DNA of 64,000 nucleotides, from the NCBI GenBank assembly GCA_965212135.1, contig OZ243044.1:992001-1056000 (forward strand), read 5' to 3'. Below are positions 1 through 9,900 of the stretch, in pieces (positions within the stretch are counted from its first letter, which is position 1; each line of letters opens with the position of its first letter). The translations under genes were made by a program, and so were the position numbers. This stretch comes from Bin75 sp965212135 (GTDB lineage: Bacteria > Nitrospirota > Nitrospiria > Nitrospirales > UBA8639). The notes beneath the pieces are model-generated. The model was given only the letters and a program-made list of their open reading frames with translations, ran no database searches and had not been told where the DNA came from.

Positions 1-1682
1 CAATTCGCCTGCGCGGGGAATTCACCGTGGTCCCGCACGCGCACGGCAAATCCCAAATCATCGTGACGTCCATACCCTTTGCCGTGGACAAAGCCACGAT
101 TGTCGAACGCATTGGCGAACTCATCGCCGCCAGAAAAGTGCCGCAGTTGAGCGACGTCCGCGACGAATCCACGACCGACGCCCGCATTGTGCTGGAGCTT
201 CAGAAGGACGCCGACCCCGACCTGGCGATGGCTTATCTCTTTAAAAATACGCCGCTCCAAAATAATGTTTCCGTCAATCTCACCTGCTTGATTCCCGTGG
301 CCGGCTCCGCCAGGGCGCGTCCGCAATGTTTGAACCTGAAACAGATCCTTGAACAGTTCATTGACTTTCGTTTTGAAACGGTCAAACGCCGGTTCTCCTA
401 TGATCTGCGCATCCTGGAGCAACGCCTTCATATCCTTTCGGGTTTCAAAACCATTTTTGGCTCGCTGGATCAGGCGCTCACGATTATTCGTCAGAGTCAC
501 GGCAAAGCCGACTCCGCCGAAAAACTGAAACGCCGGTTTCGCCTTGACGACGTCCAGACAAACGCCATCCTGGAAACGGCGATCTATAAGCTCTCCCGCA
601 CCGAAATCAAAAAAATGCTGGATGAATTTGCCGACAAAACAACGCAGGCCGGGGCCCTCCGGAGCCTCCTCGGCTCCAGGACGCGATTATGGAACGTCGT
701 CAAACAAGAACTCCAGGCACTGGCCAGGACGTATGGCGACAAGCGGCGAACCAGCGTTGGCCGCCGCCAAACCGAAGCCGTCGCGTTTGATCCCGAGGCC
801 TATATCGTCAAGGAAGACGCCGTGATCACCGTGTCCACCGATGGGTGGATTCGCCGCGTGGGCATGGTCAAAGACTTGTCGAAAACACGGCTTAGAGACG
901 GCGACAACCTGCTGGCCGCTTTGCTTGGCAGCACCGTCGAGACCATGGTGTGCTTTTCGAATTTCGGCAGCGCGTACACCATTCGCATTGGCGATATTCC
1001 GCCGGCGCGAAGCGGATACGGGGACCCCGCGCAAAAGTTGTTTAAATTTAAAGACGGCGAGCGCATCATCGCCGCCCTCGGTTCAGACCCCAGATTGTAT
1101 GCCCCGCCAACGGAATCGCGACAACCCGGGACGCCGGCGCTTCCGTTGTTCGAGGGACAAACCGCGGGAGCGGACAGCCCCTTTTCCCGCCATCACGCGA
1201 TCGCCGTTTCATCGTCCGGAATGGGCGTCCGTTTTGGCTTGGCCCCTTTCAAGGAACCCTCAACGCGACTGGGCCGAAAATTCATGAAACTCCGGGACGG
1301 TGAAGAAGTCGTGGGCGTGGAAACCCCGCACCGCTCCTCACCAACGCCCGTCCTCGCGGTCGCCTCGCAACGCGGACAGGTTCTTCTGTGCAAAACAGGG
1401 GAAGTGGGTCTCCTCTCCGGCCCGGGACGAGGCATCACGATCATCAAACTCGACGCCACGGACAGGGTCCTGGCAACGCGCCTTCTGTACACAAAGGAGG
1501 ACCAATTGATCGTCCTGAAACAGGAAGGCGGCGCCCTGCCGGTTTCGCTGAAGAAACATCACCCCGTCAGGCGCGGCGGAAAAGGTCATGCGCTCTTGAG
1601 ACGCGGGACGCTGAAAGAGGCACAAGCGCGACCCGTCGAGATGCCGGTCTTTCATTCGGAGCATCGCAAAAACGGCGCGTAA
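1..1682 (+). CDS. Type II DNA topoisomerase subunit A (ParC/GyrA), 5'-truncated by the window edge
   Basis: This is the C-terminal part, about 560 residues, of the DNA breakage-and-reunion subunit of topoisomerase IV or gyrase. The frame is open from base 3, where the translation runs IRLRGEF and on to SQIIVTSIPF, the segment that follows the catalytic-tyrosine domain in this family; the tyrosine itself lies outside the window. A coiled-coil region follows (about 330-740, residues such as RRFSYDLRILEQRL), then a beta-pinwheel C-terminal domain. A degenerate GyrA-box, VRRGGKG (about 1566-1586), sits near the very end instead of the Q[RK]RGG[RK]G of true gyrases. This weak box and the linked B subunit favour a ParC-like role, but gyrase is not excluded. 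The B-subunit gene begins 17 bases downstream, so the pair is probably co-transcribed in the order A-B. Confidence 0.9.
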   Translation, partial: IRLRGEFTVVPHAHGKSQIIVTSIPFAVDKATIVERIGELIAARKVPQLSDVRDESTTDARIVLELQKDADPDLAMAYLFKNTPLQNNVSVNLTCLIPVAGSARARPQCLNLKQILEQFIDFRFETVKRRFSYDLRILEQRLHILSGFKTIFGSLDQALTIIRQSHGKADSAEKLKRRFRLDDVQTNAILETAIYKLSRTEIKKMLDEFADKTTQAGALRSLLGSRTRLWNVVKQELQALARTYGDKRRTSVGRRQTEAVAFDPEAYIVKEDAVITVSTDGWIRRVGMVKDLSKTRLRDGDNLLAALLGSTVETMVCFSNFGSAYTIRIGDIPPARSGYGDPAQKLFKFKDGERIIAALGSDPRLYAPPTESRQPGTPALPLFEGQTAGADSPFSRHHAIAVSSSGMGVRFGLAPFKEPSTRLGRKFMKLRDGEEVVGVETPHRSSPTPVLAVASQRGQVLLCKTGEVGLLSGPGRGITIIKLDATDRVLATRLLYTKEDQLIVLKQEGGALPVSLKKHHPVRRGGKGHALLRRGTLKEAQARPVEMPVFHSEHRKNGA

Positions 1683-1699
1683 CGCCGCGAGATTCCCTG

Positions 1700-3640
1700 A
1701 TGGCAAAAAAATACGACGCCCGGGATATTGTGGTTCTGGAAGGGATTGACCCCGTTCGCCGGCGTCCTGCGATGTATATTGGCGGGACGGATAAGAACGG
1801 CCTGCATCATCTGGTGTGGGAAATTCTGGATAATGCCATTGACGAAGTCATCAATGATTATGCCACGATCATCACGGTTGAACTCGATAAAACCGCCGGC
1901 GGCATTCGCATCACCGATAACGGTCGCGGCATCCCCGTAGAGCGGCATGAACAATACGGAAAGTCGGCGCTGGAAATTATCATGACCACGCTGCATGCCG
2001 GCGGCAAATTTGAAACCGGCAGCTACATTCACTCCGGCGGATTGCATGGAGTGGGGTCGTCGGTCGTCAATGCGTTATCCCGGCATCTGGAAGTCACGGT
2101 CAAACGGGACGGGCATGCGTGGCAACAATGCTATCGCGCCGGCATCCCGCTGGGACCGGTCAAAAAAGGGCACGCGGCACGCGGCACGGGCACTTCGGTC
2201 TATTTTCAACCGGACCCAATCATTTTTGGAACAAACCCGACTTTCGACCCCGGCCTGCTGCAAGAGACCCTTGAAGCAAAATCCTATCTTCATAAAGGGC
2301 TGCAAATCGAATTTCAGGATCGCACCTCGCGGCAGACGCACCGGTTTGTCCATGAACAGGGCATTGAAGAATACCTCGCCAGGCTCGTGAAAGACCGTGG
2401 CGCCAACCCCACCGCCGACTTTGTGTTTTATATGGAACGCGCCGTGGATGACCCCGACAAACCCGCGGCCGCCGGCGAGAGCTTTGTGCTGGAAGTCGCC
2501 TTGCAATGGACGGATGAACCGGCGGAATTTGTCCGCAGTTACGTCAATGGAGTGGCCACGTCGAGCGGCGGGACTCATGAACTGGGATTGCGAAGCGGCA
2601 TCGTCAAAGCCGTGCGCCATTACATGGACACGCACAACCTCACCCCGAAAGGACTCAACATCCAGGCGGAAGATATTCGTGAAGGCCTGGCCTGCGTCTT
2701 GAGCGTGCTCATGGTCAACCCGCAATTTCAGGGGCAAACAAAAGAGCGGCTCAATAATCCCGAAGTGCACGGGCTTGTGGACAACGCCCTGCGGCCGGCC
2801 ATGGAAAATTTTTTCAACGAAAATCAAACCATTGCCGAAACCCTGGTCGGCCGCATGATGTTGGCCGCCCGCGCACGAGAAGCGTCTCGCGAGGCCTCCA
2901 AGGCCGTCATACGAAAATCCGTTGCGAGTCATCGCCTGAACTTGCCGGGCAAACTGGCGGACTGCCAAAGCACGGACCCCGCGGTCAGTGAACTGTTCGT
3001 GGTGGAGGGTGATTCCGCCGGAGGCACCGCGAAGCAGGGGCGTGATTTGAAAACCCAGGCGATCTTTCCCATCCGGGGCAAGGTGCTGAACACCGAGGAG
3101 CTGGCCCTCGGCAAGGTGGTCGAGAATAAAGAGTTGGCGGATTTGGTGAAAGTGCTTGGCTGCGGCATTGGGAAGGATTTTGACCTCAAGAAGCTGCGGT
3201 ACCACAAAATTATTCTGCTCATGGACGCGGACGTTGACGGCTACCACATCAGTACGCTGCTGCTTACCTTCTTTTTCCGGCACATGGCGGCACTGATCAA
3301 ACAGGGGCACGTGTGCATTGCCCAGCCGCCGTTGTACCGCATTGATATCGGCAAGGACGTCCATTGGGCGGGATCGGATGAAGACAAAGAACGCATTCTT
3401 TCTCAAGCCCGCGCCAGGACGAAGCCGATGATCAGCCGATTCAAAGGTCTTGGGGAAATGTTTCCCCGGCAACTGAAAGAGACAACGCTCAATCCCGCCA
3501 CGCGCCACCTGCTCAAGGTTGAGCTTGACGATGAACACCACACCGACCGCACCTTCCATGACCTGATGGGCAAACAGACTGAAGCCCGCTACAAATTTTT
3601 GATGGCCAACGCGACGCAAGCCGACAATCTGGACGTATAA
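1700..3640 (+). CDS. Type II DNA topoisomerase subunit B (ParE/GyrB-like ATPase)
   Basis: This 646-residue ATPase subunit partners the A subunit immediately upstream. The ATG at 1700 starts MAKKYDARDIVVLEG, the usual beginning of the family; an upstream extension would overlap the A gene and is not homologous. GHKL ATPase motifs are visible: EILDNAIDE (N box), DNGRGIP and GLHGVGSSVVNAL. The TOPRIM part has EGDSAGG, IRGKVLN and DADVDG, which supply the catalytic Glu and the metal-binding Asp residues. The length matches short ParE/GyrB proteins without the Gram-negative insertion. Only a weak ribosome-binding site is seen, consistent with translational coupling to the upstream gene. ParE and GyrB cannot be separated with certainty from the sequence alone. 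Confidence 0.93.
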   Translation: MAKKYDARDIVVLEGIDPVRRRPAMYIGGTDKNGLHHLVWEILDNAIDEVINDYATIITVELDKTAGGIRITDNGRGIPVERHEQYGKSALEIIMTTLHAGGKFETGSYIHSGGLHGVGSSVVNALSRHLEVTVKRDGHAWQQCYRAGIPLGPVKKGHAARGTGTSVYFQPDPIIFGTNPTFDPGLLQETLEAKSYLHKGLQIEFQDRTSRQTHRFVHEQGIEEYLARLVKDRGANPTADFVFYMERAVDDPDKPAAAGESFVLEVALQWTDEPAEFVRSYVNGVATSSGGTHELGLRSGIVKAVRHYMDTHNLTPKGLNIQAEDIREGLACVLSVLMVNPQFQGQTKERLNNPEVHGLVDNALRPAMENFFNENQTIAETLVGRMMLAARAREASREASKAVIRKSVASHRLNLPGKLADCQSTDPAVSELFVVEGDSAGGTAKQGRDLKTQAIFPIRGKVLNTEELALGKVVENKELADLVKVLGCGIGKDFDLKKLRYHKIILLMDADVDGYHISTLLLTFFFRHMAALIKQGHVCIAQPPLYRIDIGKDVHWAGSDEDKERILSQARARTKPMISRFKGLGEMFPRQLKETTLNPATRHLLKVELDDEHHTDRTFHDLMGKQTEARYKFLMANATQADNLDV

Positions 3641-3765
3641 CACGGCAGACGACACCATCCACGGCCCGAACTATCGTGCGGCGCGCGAGACGGCGCTGAA
3701 ACGCACCGGTGGCACATGCGCGTTTTGTAGCATGGCGGCCGTAACCGATACGCATCAGTTTGGTA

Positions 3766-3932
3766 CTGGATTCCCGCGAAAACGGGAATCCAGAGGGGAG
3801 AGGCCAAAGCGAAGATGGATTTCCGATTAAAAATGTCGGGAATGGCGGAGGGGGTGGGGCGGGAATCCAGTCTGTGATCCCTTGTCATTCCCGCGTAGAA
3901 AACGCCACTGTCATTCCCGCGCAGGCGGGAAT
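3766..3932. repeat. REP-like palindrome cluster downstream of the topoisomerase genes
   Basis: The 338-base gap between the topoisomerase B gene and the end of the giant surface-protein gene holds no supported gene. It holds REP-like palindromes. CTGGATTCCCG at 3766-3776 pairs perfectly with CGGGAATCCAG at 3783-3793. ATTCCCGC at 3913-3920 pairs with GCGGGAAT at 3925-3932. Between them lie further GGGAATCCAG and TCATTCCCGCG half-units. The ATTCCCGC...GCGGGAAT core is typical of dispersed repetitive extragenic palindromes in many Gram-negative genomes. The hairpins may also stop transcription arriving from both sides. Confidence 0.75.
3803..3844 (+). repeat. 42-bp direct repeat, copy 1 (flanks giant adhesin gene)
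   Basis: The stretch begins GCCAAAGCGAAGATGG and ends AAAAATGTCGGGAATG. It recurs at 13381-13422 in the same orientation with two mismatches by eye. The copies lie just outside the two ends of the giant surface-protein gene, about 9.6 kb apart. Confidence 0.8.
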
Positions 3933-3978
3933 CCAGCGTCAAACTGGGCCGGCGGAGCCGGCCACTTCACTCCTGTCC

Positions 3979-6900
3979 TTACCAGTTCCACTCCAGTTGC
4001 AGCCGCACGCCATGATCCACCGGGATCGTGCCCGTCGCGCCTTTTCGGGCGCCTTCCAGGCTCATATTCAGCCGGTGGGCCAGGCTGACCCGGCTGCCTA
4101 GCCGGTACGTGCGCGCATCCGCCGCCCCCAGGGTCATCCCGCCGTAGGGTGTCAGCAGGTGGTCGCCTACCGGCAGCCCGTAGGCGACGGTGGCTTCCAT
4201 GAGGCCCTGCGGCGTGGTCGGGCCGCTGGGCGCCTGGCGGTTGGCCGTGCCTTGTTCCCACAACTGCGCCAGGCCGCCGGCGCTGGTGGTGGTTTGATAG
4301 GTTGGGGCCAGCGTGACGGCCAGGCCCTGCCCCTGGGCGCCCGGCGCCAGGGTCACCCGTCCGCTCACGCTCCAGTCGTCGTAGTCGCCGCCATGGGCGA
4401 GCAACACCCGGCCCCGGCTTTCCATGGTCAGCCGCAGGGCGGGATGGGCGTAGCGCAGGCCGCCGCTGACTTCCGCGCCGGTGCCGGTGCGGCCGTCGCC
4501 GGCGTCATGCCGCAGGCCCACGCCGACGCTGGGGGTCAATTGTGCGCCATGGGGTAAGGGTTGCTCATGGCTGCCTTCCAGGGTCAGCCGCAGCCGCCGG
4601 GCGTCCGTGGTCAGGCCGGCCAGGCGGTCGCCTTGTTGCTCGGCTTTGATCGCCGTAGTCAGGGCTTCGGCTTTGACCCGCACCGTGGTGGTGCCGTCGG
4701 GGGTCAGGAGGCCCGGCTGGTTCAGCAGGCGGCCGGCGCCGCCCACGGCGGCGGTGGCCAGCCGGGTGTCGGCGGTGACGGTGCCCTCGGCCGTGGGGTC
4801 GGCGGTGTCGGTGATTTCAACTTCGCCCCAGCCGTAGCCGCCGGTGGCCCAGAGGGTCACCTGCCCGTCCAGCAGGCTGGTGCTGACGTAGGGGTGCAGG
4901 CTGGTCAGGGTGGCCTGATAGGTGCCGGGGGCCGGGTCGGCGCCACTGCGGTCGGTGTAATCAAAGGTGCCGTCGGCCCAGGAGACGGCCAGGCCGGTCA
5001 AGAGGGTGTCGGTCAGCCAGGCATCCCCGCCCACGGTGGCGCCGAACAGGTCGCCGTCCCAGTCCACGGTGGCATTGTTGCCGGACAGGTTGCGGTAGGC
5101 GCCGTTGCCCCACAGGGTGACGCCGGCCAGCGGCCCGCCGGCTTGGTTGAGCGGCAGGGCAAAGGCAGAGCGGCCCAGGAGGGATTTGACATTGAAGGCG
5201 CCGGTGGTCAGGGCTTCCCCGTTTGATTGCAGCACCCCCGCCAGGGTGGACTGCCCGCCCAGGCTGAAGGTGGCGCCGGCGGCGGCGTCATGGTCGGCGG
5301 CGGCTTGTTCGGTCCGCCGGGCAATGGCGCTGACGGTGGTGTCCATCATGGCCCGGGTGACTTCGGGGAGAATGGCGCGGTGCACATTGTCAAACTGGCT
5401 GCGGCCTACCTGGACGATGACTGTGGCGTTGGCGGTTTGCTGTGGGGTGTCGCTGTCGGTGATGGCGAGGGTGAACTCCAGGGTGGTGCGCTCGTCCGGG
5501 GCGGTGAAGGTGACCATGGGGAAGCCGCCGCCGAGTCCGCCATCAAATTCGATCGGCGGGTTGTTGCCGGCGTCCGCCCATGTGAAGCCCAGGCCGAGTT
5601 GGATGCCGTCTTCGGTGGTCATCCCGCCTTCGGGGTTGCGGGTGGGGCGGGCATCCAGGGAGACCATCTCTTCGCCTTCTTCCACGGTCATGCGCAGGGT
5701 GCCGCCTTCACCTACGCGCACGTTCCGGCCGCCGACTACGATCATGATGGTGGGGCGGTCGTTGGGGAAGGTGCCCGTTTCGAGGAAGACGCTGATGGTG
5801 CGGTCAATCGTAATGCCGGCGACGGTGGTTCGGACGTCGAAGTCATCTTCCATGTCGGCGGCGTCGGGGCCGAGGTTTCTGGTGGCTTCCCGGTTGTTAT
5901 CCAGGGTGTAGGTCCACATCCGCATATTCTCGGTTTGGAAGGCCAGGCTGCTACTGACCACGGGGCCGAGGGCGACGCTGCCAAATGTGGGCTGGCGGGT
6001 GACGCTGTAGGTGGGGCGGGCGTTGGTGGGGACGTTGTCAACCGTCAGGACGCCGGTGGCGACGCCGCCTGCGAGGATGTTGCCGTTGTCGTCAGTCATC
6101 GTGACGTCGCTGACCGGTAGGTCGGTGGCGGTGTCGCCGCCGCTATCGATGAGGCCAACGCCGGGGCCGGTGACGGCGGGCTGTTGGGTAACGAGCACGT
6201 CAACCATGTCGGTGCCGGCGGTGGCGCCGTCGGAGACGCTCAAGGTCAGGGTGACGTCCATGTTGCCGCTGGCGACGGTGGGCGTGGTCCAGATGGTGTT
6301 GGCGCTGCCGGTATTGGCGAAGCTGCCGGTAGCGGAGGTCGCGCTCCAGGTGTAGGTCAGGGTGTCGCCGGTTTCCGGGTTGGTGGCGGCGGCGCGCAGG
6401 GTTACCTGTTGGCCGGATATGACGCTGAAGGTGCCGGCGGACGGGAGCGGCTGGCTGATGGTGACGGTGGGCGTGTCATTGGCGCCGGTGATGGTGATGG
6501 TCACGACCTGGGTGGCGGAGGAGTCGGCTTCGGCGACGACGGTGAAGGTCTCGGTCGGGCTGTCGCCGGTGGTCAGGCGGTCGGTGTCGATGTCGGCGTT
6601 GTTCAGGGTGTAGGTCCAGACGCCGGTGGCGGCGACGATGGAGAAGGCGCCGTAGGTGCCGGGGCGGTCGGTTATGGCGACGAAGTCGGTGCCGCCGGTG
6701 GGGTTGGGGTTGACGGCGGTCAGGGTGCCGGTGGCGGTGGTGGTGGCGGCGTCCTCGGTAACCGCGCCGCTGGTATTGCCGGTGAAGGTAATGGGCGCGC
6801 CGCGCGGTTCAAGGGCGACCCGGGCCTGGGACTGGAGGTTGCCGCTATCGGTAACGGTAAAGACCAGTGTGATGGTGTCGGTGCCGCTGTCGGGCACGGT

Positions 6901-9900
6901 CCAGGTGGTGCCCAGGGCGGAATCATCGGCGAACGTGCCTCGGTTCGGCGGCTCGGTGGCCCACAAGAAGGTCAGGCCGCTCGGGGACGTATCCGGGTCG
7001 CTTCTTTCGCCGGTAACCGTTACATCCTCGCCGAACTCCACCTGGCCGGCGGCGGGAGCGAGGATTTGGGCGGTGGGGGCGTCGTTGACGCCGGTTACGG
7101 TGATGACCACCGAGGTGCTGCCGCCGTCCACGGCGGCGACGGTGAATTGGTCCGTCATGGTGGCGCCGCCGGCCAGGTTGTCGGTGTCGTCGTCGGCGTT
7201 GTCCAGGGTGTAGGTCCAGACGCCGTTGGCGGCGATGGTGAACGCGCCGTAGGTGCCGGTGGCGGTTTGCGGCACGATGGCGGAGGTGCTGCCGTCGTCG
7301 TCGTTGGTGGCGGTTACGGTGCCGCCGGCGGTGTTGGGGCCGGTGTTTTCAGTAACCGCGCCGGTGAGGGTGCCGCTGAAGGTCACGGCGACCGGCACCA
7401 CCGTTACGGTGACATTGGGGTTGATGGCTAAGGTGCCGTCGCTGACGCTGAAGCTCAAGGTTACGACCGCGTCGCTGGACGGCGCGGTCCAGGTGGTTTC
7501 GGCGAGGGAGGCGTCGCCGAAGGTGCCGACTGCGTTGTTATCGGCGTCAAGCGCGGTCCAGAGCAAGGTCAGGGTGGCGTCTTCGTTGTCCACGTCGGTG
7601 CCTTCTCCGCGCACGTTAACCACCGTATCGTGCGACACCTCTAAGTCGCCCGCCGGGGCGATGATTCTGCCGGTGGGGGCGTCGTTGACGCCGGTGATGG
7701 TGATGACGACGTCGCGGGTTACGGTGGGCGGGGCGGCGGCGGCGGTGACGGTGAAGGTGTCCATCAAGGGGACGCTGTCGGTGTTCAGGGCGATGACCGT
7801 GGGGTTATCGTTGTTCAGGACATAGCTCCAGGTGCCGGCGGCGACGAGGGTGAAGGTGCCGTAGTCGCCGGCTTGGCTCAGGGCAGTGAATAGGGTGCTG
7901 CCGCCGGAGTTGGGGTTGGTAATCGTCAAGGCGGCGCCGGTTGAGTTGGTGCCCTCGACGATGGTGCCGGTGGCAACGCCGCTGATAACGACCGGCGCCG
8001 GGTCTATGACCAGGTCAAAGGTCAGGCGAACGAAGCTGCCGTCTTCATCGGTTGCGGTGTAGGTGTACTCCGCCGCGGTGGCCATAGCCGCCGCCGGGGT
8101 GCCGGTGATGATCGGCGGGCCATTTCCAGCCGGGGCGCCGTCAAAGGTCAGGTTGGCGGGCAGGGCCGGGGTCAGGGTGTAGGCAAGGGTGCGGTTGCCG
8201 CCGGTGGCGGTGGGCAGGGTTACGGTGCCGACGTCAACGGTGGCGGTGTAGGTTTGGTCGGTGATGGTGGCGGCGCCGAAGGTTGGGGTGAAGTCCGCCG
8301 CAATGGTGATGGTGAAGTCCAGGTCCACGGAGTCGGGGTTGGTGGTGTCGCTGTCGGTGGCGGTCCAGGTGAAGTCCGTCTCGGCTTGCGCGGCGGTCGG
8401 GGTGCCGGCCACGATGAACGGGGCGGCGGCGGCCAACGTCAGGCCGGCGGGCAGGGTGCCGGTGGAGAGGGCGTACATGAGCGGGGGATTGCCGCCGGTG
8501 GCTTCCGGCAGGGTTACGCTGACGGCGTTGTCAACGGTGTAGTTGAGATCGCCAACCTCGCGGCTGCCGAAAGTCGGCTGGATGTCTCCCTCCACGATGG
8601 TGATGGTGAAGGCCAGGATCGCGGTTTCGGGGTCAGTGGTCTCGTCTCCGTCGTTTACGCGGTAGACGTAGTTCAGCGCGGCTTGCACGTTGACCGGGGT
8701 GCCGTCCAGGACGCGGGTGGCGGAGGTGAACGTCAGGCCGACGGGCAGGTTCAGGGAGGACATGATTTGGGCCTCCTGGTTTTCTATGGTGTAGGAGAGC
8801 GGGGGATCGCCGCCGGTGGCCGCCGGCAGGGTTACGCTGACGGCGGTGTTCCGGGTGTAGGTTTGCGGGTCAATGCTGTCGGTGCCGAAGGATGGCGAGA
8901 GATCCGGTCTGCGGGAGATGGCGATGGAGTTGGGGGTGGTCAGATCACCGCTGCCGGTGTGCGCGGCGTCTGCCACTGTGACGGTGACCACAAGGTCCCT
9001 GGTGAGTTCGCCGTCTTCGCTGGGGTTGTGAGTCAGACGAATCCGCGCCTCGGTGTCGCTCATGCGGGTTGCGCCCCCGGCTGATACAAAGCCGCTTGCA
9101 CCGTTCAGGGTGAAATGCGGGCCGATGACCAATGACTCATATGTGGTGTTGGTGAGCGTTACGAATATAAACGTACCGTCCAGGGTGGCTTCAGTCGCCG
9201 TCAGCGGGGTCGGGCCGGTGAGGCGCGCCGACGGCCCGGCGACGGCGATGGTGAAACTCGTGCTGACTTGGCTGCCGTCGTCGTCTGTGGCGGTGATGGT
9301 GTAGGTTTCCGCGTCGGCGGCCGTGGTCGGCGTGCCGGTGATGGTCGGCGGGTCGCCGGCGCTGGCCGGGTCGTTAAACGTCAGGCCGGCGGGCAGGGCC
9401 GGGGTCGCGGTGAGGACGTAGGTCAGCCCTCGGTTGCCGCCGGTGGCGGGGAGGGACAGGGGCGTGATGGCCCGGTTTAGGACATATTCCTGCGCGGCAA
9501 CGGCGGGGTACGTCGGGACCAGGTCGGCCTCAAAGGTGAAGTCGATGTTCACCATGCCCACGTCTCCATCGGCATCCGTGGCCCGGTAGGCAGAGGTGCG
9601 CGTGCCGACGTCGTTGGTCGCAGTGCCGGAAATGACGCGCGAGGCCGCGTCAAAGGCCAGGCCAACGAACCGAAAGAAGTCAATTTCAACCACGCTATAC
9701 GTCAGATCGCCGTTGCCGCCGTTGGCCTCGGGCAGGGTGATGGGGGTGATGGGTTTCAATCTCGTGATGAACACGTCATCAATGGTTACGCCGATGAAGT
9801 CCGGTACGAGGTCCTCTTCAATGGTGATGGTGAAGGCCAAGTCCTGGGAGCGGATGCTGAAATCGCCGTCCCGGTCGCGCGCCCGGTAGAGGTAGGCGGC

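Noticed and set aside
2075..3658. 527-codon minus-strand frame across the topoisomerase B gene.
   Set aside because: It is antisense to a fully recognisable enzyme, with no homology or ribosome-binding site.
6184..7431. Gly/Val-rich plus-strand frame opposite the first giant gene (also 4561-5226 and 8254-9084).
   Set aside because: It is the complement of Thr/Ala/Asp-rich repeat modules. Its repeats mirror those modules and no start signal is seen.
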